A stretch of 64,000 nt of DNA. It comes from Paenibacillus montanisoli (GTDB lineage: Bacteria > Bacillota > Bacilli > Paenibacillales > Paenibacillaceae). Positions within the stretch are counted from its first letter, which is position 1; every line of letters starts with the position of its first letter. The position numbers and the translations under genes are program-made. The DNA lies in contig NZ_QLUW01000001.1 in assembly GCF_003268025.1 (NCBI RefSeq), forward strand, positions 1,674,001-1,738,000, written 5' to 3'. The notes beneath the pieces are model-generated. The model worked only from the letters and a program-made list of their open reading frames with translations. It searched no databases and was not told the DNA's origin. Below are positions 53,824 through 62,090 of this stretch, in pieces.

Positions 53824-56547
53824 ATGGTTTTAAGTCATCTCAATGACTGCAGCTGTGGTCGCTGTGAGGGGCAACACGTGGAAACGCCGGTCGCGATCGA
53901 TAATCCGCCTGGTATGGCGGAGATTGCCTATCGCGTCGGCACGCATAGCACCTTTAAGCAGAGCATGCTGGCACGACTATCTAACTCGCAGCGGCCTGAG
54001 CTGGCGTCTCTGACTACGCGCAGCGATGACGATTTTGCCATAGCTCTGCTGGATGCCTGGGCCATAGTCGCCGACATTCTGACTTTCTACCAGGAGCGCA
54101 TCGCCAACGAATCCTATTTGCGCACTGCTACCGAGCGGCTTTCATTGCTTGAACTGGCGCGCAGGATCGGGTACGAGCTTCGTCCCGGTGTGGCCGCCAG
54201 CGTCTACCTGGCCTTTACAATCGAGAATGCGCCAGGTGCGCCCCATGTTACAACTATTCCAGTGGGAACACAGATACAGAGTGTTCCTGGTCCGGGCGAG
54301 CAGGCTCAGACGTTTGAGACCGTCGCGCAAATCCAGGCACGGGCCGCCTGGAACGCCATGACGCCTCGTCTGACTACGCGCCACCCTTTTATGCCGGATG
54401 GGAAGCTGCGCTCAACTTTCTACTTTGCCGGCACAGCGACCAATCTCAAAAACGGAGATGTTTTGATCATCGTCCCAGATGATGATCCGGAAGACAAGCA
54501 TGCTCCCGTGTTTTGCCAGATCACCTATGTTTCTGTCCAGCACGATCTCAAACGAACGCAGGTCGATATCCAAATAGTGGAGGGCTCATCCCCCGCCATC
54601 GGTTCCTTGAACCCGCACCTGGGATCGATTCTCATCCCTGCGTTACAGGTACGAGCTTCGGCCACCAGCAATTATTTTGGCCAGGCACATACAGCGCAAG
54701 GGATCAGCGCGGTCGAGCTCAACACAATCGCCTTGGTCGAAGGATTCTCGATGCCGGCCATCTTCGCCAACTTTAAGGCGAGCCAAGCCTCTCCCCCCGG
54801 CGTACTTACCTTTCGCACGCGGGCAGCGATCTTTGGGCATAACGCGCCGAGATTTGAGACTCTCTCTGCAAGCCTTACAGATGAGGAAGGTCCCTATCAT
54901 GGCCGTAAAAATAGCTGGGTTGATAAAGTCAACCTTAATAAGTATCCAATTCCTGAAGTGGGTGGTACCCACGGTAGTACCGATGTCTATCTCGATACAA
55001 CATACCCATCGATTGCACCCAACAGCTATGTTGTATTGCGTAATGGGATTAATTGGGGACTTCACCAAGTTCAAGAAACGAGTGACATGTCCGTAGCAGA
55101 TTTCACCCTGACCGGTAAAGTGACTAAACTGACGCTGGATAATAACGACAATTTTAGCTCGTTTGGCATTCGTACAACGACAGTATACGCGCAGAGCGAG
55201 CAGTTGACGCTGGCAAGGTTACCCATTCTTAACCCCGTCAGCGGCCCTGTTCTTGATATCGAGGGCCTGATTGAGGGGCTTTCCATCGGACAGGGACTGA
55301 TGATCTGCGGTGAGTTGGATCAGAACCGGGGGAATCATGCATGTGAATACGTCATCATTCAGAATGTCGAGTATCATCCCGAAGACGAGGGTTTTACCCG
55401 CGTCACCTTGGCGAGCAGCGGTCTTCAAAATGCGTATGTGCGCAACAGTGTTGTTATCAACGGTAATATCGCGCCTGCCACACATGGACAGTCACGCGAG
55501 GAGCCATTGGGCAGCGGTGATGGCAGTAAGATATATCAGAAGTTTGCTTTGCGCCAGTCGCCACTGACGTATGTCAGCGTAGCGGGTCCGAGCGGCGCAC
55601 AGTCCACACTCCAAGTATACGTCAATGATATGCTCTGGCATGAAGTACCCGCGCTCTATGGACATGGATCAAAAGAGCACATCTATATCACACGCCGCAA
55701 CAACAGCGGAATAACCACGATTGAGGGCGGAGATGGCATTACCGGAGCGAGGTTAACCAGCGGGCAACAGAATGTACGCACGGTTTACCGCACCGGCATC
55801 GGCCTGGCGGGCATGGTAAGGCCAGGCCAGTTGAGTTTGCTTCTAACGCAGCCGGCGGGCGTAAAGGGAGTAACCAATCCCATGGCTGCCAGCGGGGCAG
55901 CTGATCCAGAAACGCCGGACGATGCCCGGCAAAACGCACCACTGCCGGTACTGACACTGGGCCGGGTAGTCTCCCTCCGCGATTACGAGGATTTCGCGCG
56001 TGCCTTTGCCGGGGTGAGTAAGGCGCTGGCCACTTGGACCTGGGACGGCCAGCGGCGTGGGGTCTTTCTGACCATCGCAGGCGCTCAGGGAACAGAGATA
56101 AGCACCAGAGACGCGATCTTTTCCAATCTGCTGACAGCCATTCGACATGCTGGCGATCCCTTTGTTCCGCTACGCGTACAATCTTATCAGAGACGGTTTT
56201 TCACTCTCAGTGCGGTGGTGACAATCAACCCTGATTATCTCCCGGATGATGTGAAGCTAGCCATCGAGTCAAAGCTGCGCGATCAGTTCTCCTTTGCAGC
56301 GCGCGCCTTCGGTCAACCGGTATTTTTGAGCGAAGTGGTCGCGCCTATACAGAATGTACCGGGAGTTGTGGCAGTGAAGATAAAAGCGCTCTATCGCAGC
56401 TATCCCATCAGCCTGGATACTGGAGGATTACATCAGATTTTGCACGCCTCCATGCCGCAACCTGGCGCGGGTTTTAAGGTCTCTGCCGCAGAACTGCTTA
56501 CGTTGGACCCCGGACCGCTTGATCTCATTATGACGGTCAAATTATAG
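53824..56547 (+). CDS. Second baseplate J-like protein (putative baseplate assembly protein, Afp12-like)
   Basis: The 907-residue protein belongs to the putative baseplate assembly family. It begins with a Cys cluster (CSCGRCEGQH), then DDDFAIALLDAWAIVADILTFYQERIANESYLRTATERLSLLELARRIGYELRPGVAASVYLAF. The C-terminal third has a J-like core (GVTNPMAASGAADPETPDDARQNAPLPVLTLGRVVSLRDYEDFARAFAGVSKALA). An AAAGGAGGTTAGGAATCT ribosome site precedes the ATG. It pairs with the first J-like protein to form the wedge. Confidence 0.88.
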   Translation: MVLSHLNDCSCGRCEGQHVETPVAIDNPPGMAEIAYRVGTHSTFKQSMLARLSNSQRPELASLTTRSDDDFAIALLDAWAIVADILTFYQERIANESYLRTATERLSLLELARRIGYELRPGVAASVYLAFTIENAPGAPHVTTIPVGTQIQSVPGPGEQAQTFETVAQIQARAAWNAMTPRLTTRHPFMPDGKLRSTFYFAGTATNLKNGDVLIIVPDDDPEDKHAPVFCQITYVSVQHDLKRTQVDIQIVEGSSPAIGSLNPHLGSILIPALQVRASATSNYFGQAHTAQGISAVELNTIALVEGFSMPAIFANFKASQASPPGVLTFRTRAAIFGHNAPRFETLSASLTDEEGPYHGRKNSWVDKVNLNKYPIPEVGGTHGSTDVYLDTTYPSIAPNSYVVLRNGINWGLHQVQETSDMSVADFTLTGKVTKLTLDNNDNFSSFGIRTTTVYAQSEQLTLARLPILNPVSGPVLDIEGLIEGLSIGQGLMICGELDQNRGNHACEYVIIQNVEYHPEDEGFTRVTLASSGLQNAYVRNSVVINGNIAPATHGQSREEPLGSGDGSKIYQKFALRQSPLTYVSVAGPSGAQSTLQVYVNDMLWHEVPALYGHGSKEHIYITRRNNSGITTIEGGDGITGARLTSGQQNVRTVYRTGIGLAGMVRPGQLSLLLTQPAGVKGVTNPMAASGAADPETPDDARQNAPLPVLTLGRVVSLRDYEDFARAFAGVSKALATWTWDGQRRGVFLTIAGAQGTEISTRDAIFSNLLTAIRHAGDPFVPLRVQSYQRRFFTLSAVVTINPDYLPDDVKLAIESKLRDQFSFAARAFGQPVFLSEVVAPIQNVPGVVAVKIKALYRSYPISLDTGGLHQILHASMPQPGAGFKVSAAELLTLDPGPLDLIMTVKL

Positions 56548-56565
56548 AGGAGTGTATGTAGCCCG

Positions 56566-58740
56566 ATGAGTTTTACTGTAGATCGATTGTATCAATTGCT
56601 CCCGGCTATCTATCGGATTCGCGATATCGAGCAGGGCGATGGAATAAAAGGAGGACCCCTTAGGGAACTACTGGGAGTAATCGCTGAAGAAGTGAGCGTG
56701 ATAGAAGGGAACCTCACGCAACTCTACGATGATCAGTTTATCGAAACCTGCGCTGAGTGGGTCGTACCGTATTTGGGAGATTTGCTCGGCGTACGAAGCT
56801 TGCAGGCGACTATTACGGCTACTATTAGCCAGCGGGCATTTGTCGCAAATACACTGGCCTACCGACGGCGCAAGGGCACCGCTCTCATGCTTGAGCAACT
56901 GGCGCGCGATATCACCGGTTGGGATGCCCGTGTCGTCGAGTTTTTCCATGTCCTGGCAATGACGCAATCCATGCATCACCTGCGACCAACGAACATTGCC
57001 ACGCCCAATCTACGTCAGTGGGAACCTTTGGAGTGGCTGAACACGCCATTTGATCGCATTCCCCGTACCGTAGATGTCCGACGGATTGCCAGTCGCCGAG
57101 GGCGCCATAACATTCCCAATATCGGTATTTTTCTATGGCGACTACGTGCATATCCGCTGACTTCTTCGCCCGCGGCTGTATTTCAGGCAGACGCGCTGCG
57201 CTATACCTTTAGCCCCCTGGGTAACAACACGCAGCTCTTTACTCATCCGATGAATGAAGGCGATTTTACCGAGCTAGCGGGGCCGCTTGATGTACCCATG
57301 CCGATCGGCAGGCGTGTGTTAGATAGATATCTGAACGAGTCCTACTATGGCAAGGATCGCAGTCTTTTTCTTCAGATCGATGGGTACGACTTGCCGGCTG
57401 TGGGCCAACATCCTTCGGACGCCCTCAACATCTGTAATCTCAGCGACCTGGTGGATGCTCTGGGCAATATCATTGGCTGGGCACATATGCCCTCGGCCGG
57501 CGAGAAAATCGCATTGGATCCTGTATTGGGGCGTTTAGCCTTTCCGCCCGACCGCGCGCCAGCTAGCGTGCGCGTCACCTACTATTCAGGATTTAGCATG
57601 GATCTGGGCGGCGGCGAATACGATCGCACTTCAACGTTCGATCCCGAATTGCAAACAATGGCATTACAATTGGTTCCGCAACCGAATGCCACCATCCAAG
57701 ATGCACTTACCGCGCTCAATGGGAGCGGAATGGTGCAAATTCTGGATAGCGGGCGCTACCAGGAGACACCAACCATTAAGGTGGCGGCCAACCAGCGAAT
57801 CGAACTGCGTGCTGCTAATGGGGCACGTCCGCTCCTACTATTAAATAATACACTGCGAATCAGCGGCGATGAAAATACGGAAGTGATACTCAACGGCTTG
57901 TTGATCAGCGGTGGGACGTTGCATGTAAGCGGCAAATTGCAGAGAGTCACCTTACGTCACTGTACGCTCGTGCCGGGGTTGATGCTCGATAATCTGGGGG
58001 AGCCCCAACAGCCCGGAGCGGCTAGCCTGATTGTCCAAGCTGATCCGGAGTATCCTATTACGATCCTGATCGACCATTGTATTACCGGGCCGATGCGTAT
58101 GCCGGCGGATGGGGTTAAACTGACCGTGAAAGACAGCATCATCAACGCTCCTCCATTGCGAGAATTGCGGGACATGACACTTGACAAAGCAAGCATGCAG
58201 CATGGTGTCGCGCTGGCCTCCGACGCTGCAGGATCGGTGCCTGGACCTGCGAGTACACTGGAACGTGTCACCGTTTTCGGTAAGGTTTCAGTGCAGGAAA
58301 TGGTCCTTGCCTCTAACTGCTTATTTACGGAGCAGGTTACCTGCGAGCGACGTCAAGCAGGCTGCGTGCGCTTTAGCTATGTGCCGGCCGGATCGCAAAC
58401 TCCTCGTCGTTATCGTTGTCAGCCCGACCTGGCTGTCCAACAGGCGGTAGCCGATGCTTTAAGGGCGGATCCGTTTCTTAGCCAGGCCGAGCAGAATCAT
58501 ATTGCCGATTCGGTGCGCGCGAGGCTCAAACCAAGCTTTACGCAAGAGATATACGGACAGCCTGCTTTCGCACAGATGGACTGGCATACTCCAGCGGAAA
58601 TTCTAACCGGGGCGGATGATGGGGCTGAGATGGGGGCTTTCCACGATGTCTTTCAAACACAGCGAGAAGTGAATCTGGTCTCGCATCTCGATGAATTTCT
58701 CAAGTTTGGCATGGAAGCAGGTCTTACATACATTACCTAG
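56566..58740 (+). CDS. Tail protein I with C-terminal beta-helix-like extension
   Basis: The 724-residue protein has an N-terminal tail protein I (gpI) domain: LYQLLPAIYRIRDIEQG, LREL, VVPYLGDLLGV, RRRKGTALMLEQLARDITGWDARVVEFFH (residues 1-140). The middle is beta-rich. Residues about 377-600 are rich in short hydrophobic strand turns (RIELRAANGARPLLLLNNTLRISG, VILNGLLISGGTLHVSG, RVTLRHCTLVPG) typical of a right-handed parallel beta helix. The added domain may act as a fibre or receptor-binding part, since no separate tail-fibre gene is found. Confidence 0.8.
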   Translation: MSFTVDRLYQLLPAIYRIRDIEQGDGIKGGPLRELLGVIAEEVSVIEGNLTQLYDDQFIETCAEWVVPYLGDLLGVRSLQATITATISQRAFVANTLAYRRRKGTALMLEQLARDITGWDARVVEFFHVLAMTQSMHHLRPTNIATPNLRQWEPLEWLNTPFDRIPRTVDVRRIASRRGRHNIPNIGIFLWRLRAYPLTSSPAAVFQADALRYTFSPLGNNTQLFTHPMNEGDFTELAGPLDVPMPIGRRVLDRYLNESYYGKDRSLFLQIDGYDLPAVGQHPSDALNICNLSDLVDALGNIIGWAHMPSAGEKIALDPVLGRLAFPPDRAPASVRVTYYSGFSMDLGGGEYDRTSTFDPELQTMALQLVPQPNATIQDALTALNGSGMVQILDSGRYQETPTIKVAANQRIELRAANGARPLLLLNNTLRISGDENTEVILNGLLISGGTLHVSGKLQRVTLRHCTLVPGLMLDNLGEPQQPGAASLIVQADPEYPITILIDHCITGPMRMPADGVKLTVKDSIINAPPLRELRDMTLDKASMQHGVALASDAAGSVPGPASTLERVTVFGKVSVQEMVLASNCLFTEQVTCERRQAGCVRFSYVPAGSQTPRRYRCQPDLAVQQAVADALRADPFLSQAEQNHIADSVRARLKPSFTQEIYGQPAFAQMDWHTPAEILTGADDGAEMGAFHDVFQTQREVNLVSHLDEFLKFGMEAGLTYIT

Positions 58741-58800
58741 CATTTCTGGTGCCTCTTCGAGAATCAATCAGGAAACTCAATACATAAAGGATGATCTATC

Positions 58801-61161
58801 ATGAAAGGCGATTTTAGTCGACAGACATTTGATCGGCGTAAGCACTATAGCGGCATACTGATGCAGCAGGGACGCGTCCAGCTTGATGCAGATTGGAACG
58901 AGCAGCAAGCCATAGCCCAGTATCACGAAGTAACTGAAAACATTGACGTTATTGGTGCCGGTGGTGCACCTTTAGAAGAGGCAGGCTTTGCTATTTCCGC
59001 CCATGATGACAAACTGCTAATTGGTGGCGGTCGCTATTATGTAGACGGCCTTCTGTGTGAGAACGAAGCCACGATCGATTATATGCAACAGCCGGATTTA
59101 CCCAACCCGCCTGATCCGGCAACACTCTTAATTAACCAGGGTAACCAATTGGGACTAGTCTACTTGGACTCATGGCAACGCCACATTACCGTCTTGGACG
59201 ATCCCTCTATTCGTGAGCAGGCGCTAGGTGCAGATGGACCGGATACGACAACACGGCTTAAGACAGTCTGGCAAGTCAAAGTCATGCAGGTGACACCCGA
59301 TCTCAGTTCACTTATTGCCGCGTTGAAGAGTGTAGAGTCAGATTTAAACAATCTTGTGAAGCAGAATGCGACTTTCAGTAAGTCTAACAAGACGATCATT
59401 GGTATCGCAGGCGACATAGTTGATTTTCTGAAAGGGAAGAATACGGATCAATTGGATAAAGTGATTGATATTTTTTCTCAAACCATCAATACATTAATCA
59501 GATTTTTGCGATCGATGAAACCAGTGCAGTCGAAACAAGTTATACAGAGCTTAAGGGATGACACAGAGAAGCAGATTCTATTGCTAGTGGGTAGCTTTTT
59601 GGCATTTGAGGCCAATCTGTGCAAACAGGACTTTCCCGAATGGAGGGATCTGATTACCGAGCCTGAGAGGGTACTTAATGCGCGTACTCAACCTTCCGGT
59701 TCTAGCAGTGACCCCTGTCAGCTGCCGCCAACGGCCGGCTTCCAACGGCTGGAGAACCAGCTCTACCGTGTTGAAATTTTGCAAGGGGGAGATCCGGCCC
59801 AGGACAATGTCACCTTTGTTTGGTCACGCGATAATGGCTCGGTCGTCACCTCTATCGTGGACCCGATCCCCGCGGGCGCAACCGAGGTAACCGTTGCAAG
59901 CTTGGGACCGGATACAGAACTTGGTTTTGCTAAGACGCAACTTGTAGAAATTACCGATGATACTTTGGAACTATCAGGTAAGCCGGGGCAACTGGTATCG
60001 ATCACGGATATCAACCCTGCGACCCTACAAATTACTCTTGATAAAGCGCTTGCCGTCGACTACACATTGCATCCCAAAATGAGGCGATGGGATGGAACGG
60101 GGTATGTCACTTTAGACGATTGGATCGTGTTGGAAGATGGTATCCAGATCCAATTCGCTGCCGGGAATTATAGGACGGGCGATTACTGGCTAATTCCCGC
60201 GCGTACCGCCAGCGGGCAAATCGAATGGCCAAGTGATTCAGACGGTACACCGCTTGCGCAACCTCCCATGGGCATTAAACACCATTATTCACGTCTGGCA
60301 CTGGTTTGGCATAATAACGATCGCCAGCCGCCTAATGAGGATACAGGTTCTCCCGATGGTCTGAAAAGAGAACTTAGCAGAGTGCCAGAATCCCTGCCCG
60401 CGAAATTGCCTACCTCACCAATGGGCCTGTCCTCCAAGCTGTTCTCACAGATTGACACGTCCATTGTCGAAAAGGAGTTAACGGGGTTGTATGGTATGCT
60501 TTGCTCAGCCAAGGAACTCCAAACAAGAATCTTTCATGTGCAGGATTGCCGTTCTATGTTTCCGTCCTTGACGGCTCGACTTCCAGCTCTCCATGTAATT
60601 CGGACAAGCTGGTCTAATGATTATGCAATGAGAAGAGAAGATTTCTATAACTATGGCTTGTTCATTTTTTTGGACGGAAAGCCTGATCGAAACTCGCTGC
60701 TAAATGGAATCACAGTAATCGTCACCGTGCAAAACGACTCAATGACTCTGACACTACCTGGCCAAATTGATGTCATCGATAATGTGATTCACTGGCGATT
60801 CCATTTCGAACAGGAAAAAAAAGACAATGATTTCTTTAGAGCCTTTGATGTAGATCCAGTGCGAGTTACCCTCAAAGGACATGCTATCTGTCGAACCGAT
60901 GAGCGGTCACTTAATATGGAGCATTTGAATTGTCAACCAGGACGTCGATCTTACCTGGACGGTCAGACGCTCGGTCTGCCCGGTGCTCGATCCAACTTGC
61001 CCATAGATGCGAAGATTCTCAGAATGTTAGGCTTTCCGCCGCCGCCATCGGGGCCATCGTTTCGTATGCCGATCGATTTGCATTTTCCTTCAGGGGCAGG
61101 TGTGCGCGCTAGCGATTTCGAGAGCTGGTTCTATATTTATTCAAATACGGAAGGAACTTAG
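58801..61161 (+). CDS. DUF6519 eCIS-associated protein with helical insertion
   Basis: The 786-residue protein begins MKGDFSRQTFDRRKHYSGILMQQGRVQLDADWNEQQAI, the start of the DUF6519 family linked to baseplate clusters. Residues about 166-280 form a long helical insertion with repeated hydrophobic heptads (ESDLNNLVKQNATFSKS, FSQTINTLIRFLRSMK), not typical of the core family. The C-terminal half is beta-rich. A host-contact or outer baseplate role is possible; unproven. An AAAGGATGATCTATC sequence precedes the ATG. Confidence 0.75.
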   Translation: MKGDFSRQTFDRRKHYSGILMQQGRVQLDADWNEQQAIAQYHEVTENIDVIGAGGAPLEEAGFAISAHDDKLLIGGGRYYVDGLLCENEATIDYMQQPDLPNPPDPATLLINQGNQLGLVYLDSWQRHITVLDDPSIREQALGADGPDTTTRLKTVWQVKVMQVTPDLSSLIAALKSVESDLNNLVKQNATFSKSNKTIIGIAGDIVDFLKGKNTDQLDKVIDIFSQTINTLIRFLRSMKPVQSKQVIQSLRDDTEKQILLLVGSFLAFEANLCKQDFPEWRDLITEPERVLNARTQPSGSSSDPCQLPPTAGFQRLENQLYRVEILQGGDPAQDNVTFVWSRDNGSVVTSIVDPIPAGATEVTVASLGPDTELGFAKTQLVEITDDTLELSGKPGQLVSITDINPATLQITLDKALAVDYTLHPKMRRWDGTGYVTLDDWIVLEDGIQIQFAAGNYRTGDYWLIPARTASGQIEWPSDSDGTPLAQPPMGIKHHYSRLALVWHNNDRQPPNEDTGSPDGLKRELSRVPESLPAKLPTSPMGLSSKLFSQIDTSIVEKELTGLYGMLCSAKELQTRIFHVQDCRSMFPSLTARLPALHVIRTSWSNDYAMRREDFYNYGLFIFLDGKPDRNSLLNGITVIVTVQNDSMTLTLPGQIDVIDNVIHWRFHFEQEKKDNDFFRAFDVDPVRVTLKGHAICRTDERSLNMEHLNCQPGRRSYLDGQTLGLPGARSNLPIDAKILRMLGFPPPPSGPSFRMPIDLHFPSGAGVRASDFESWFYIYSNTEGT

Positions 61162-61251
61162 TTGGGGAATTTCTCGAGAAACATGGAATTGAACAGGAAA
61201 GAATATACGAGATTTGAAAATTGGATATCTAACATTAAGGAGGAGTGGTAG

Positions 61252-62070
61252 ATGGATATAAAGTTAGAAATCGAGGACGGATCACCTTGGTATTTGAGCC
61301 CTGATATTTGGACTGTATCGGGCGAAGACCCGCTGGGTCCGCCGGGTCAGCCAATCGAAGGCCAACCTTGCTACATATGGGCACGTGTTCACAACAAAGG
61401 TAAAGACGCCGTTTGGAACGCCAATGTGCGCTTTTACTGGGCGAATCCGGCCGTTGGGTTTGATCGCAATACGGCTAATTTTATTGGTACTGCTAATGTA
61501 TCCCTTTATGCTGGCGAGACGCGGGATGTATTGTGCTTGAGCAAATGGAACCCGACTTTCGTCAATAATGGACATGAATGCGTGATGGCGGAAGCTTACC
61601 ACCGCTACCTTGATCCACTGCCATCCGCTCCACACTTCAACGTTCCAACCGACCGCCATGTTGCGCAACGTAACCTGACAGTACTCAAGTTGGCTAGGAA
61701 AAAAGAACATTTTACAATGAGCTTTGAAATACATAATACCTCACGATTGGCACAATCATATCGCATCTCCTCTCGAGTTGGTCGCCTTGAGGAGATTAAG
61801 CCGTTGCTGCCATATCTTGATCCCGACATTCCGCATTATGGCGAAGGTAAGATTGCACATGTTGGATTTGTAGCTAAACCCTGTCCAGACGAGGATGAGA
61901 GTAAAAAAGCAGAACCTGTCGTCAAACTCGAGATTGGCCCGGGTGCGAAGGTTGGCTTATCAGTTGTGGGGATGCTCGAGGGTGATATAGCGCTCCTCCA
62001 TGTTGCTCAAAATACTGAAGAGAAAGAAGTCGGTGGTCTGAGCGTCCTAGTCTTTCGGAATAAAGAGTAA
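61252..62070 (+). CDS. Beta-sandwich protein (CARDB/Ig-like) at the end of the eCIS cluster
   Basis: The 272-residue protein starts after AAGGAGGAGTGGTAG. It has beta-strand patterns typical of CARDB-like or Ig-like domains: PCYIWARVHNKGKDAVWNANVRFYWANP, NFIGTANVSLYAGETRDVLC. The second half has another sandwich (MSFEIHNTSRLAQSYRISSRVGRLEEIKP). There is no signal peptide. It precedes the membrane-segment protein and may form a pair with it. Function is unknown. Confidence 0.65.
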   Translation: MDIKLEIEDGSPWYLSPDIWTVSGEDPLGPPGQPIEGQPCYIWARVHNKGKDAVWNANVRFYWANPAVGFDRNTANFIGTANVSLYAGETRDVLCLSKWNPTFVNNGHECVMAEAYHRYLDPLPSAPHFNVPTDRHVAQRNLTVLKLARKKEHFTMSFEIHNTSRLAQSYRISSRVGRLEEIKPLLPYLDPDIPHYGEGKIAHVGFVAKPCPDEDESKKAEPVVKLEIGPGAKVGLSVVGMLEGDIALLHVAQNTEEKEVGGLSVLVFRNKE

Positions 62071-62090
62071 GAGAAGGAAGAGGGTAAAGA

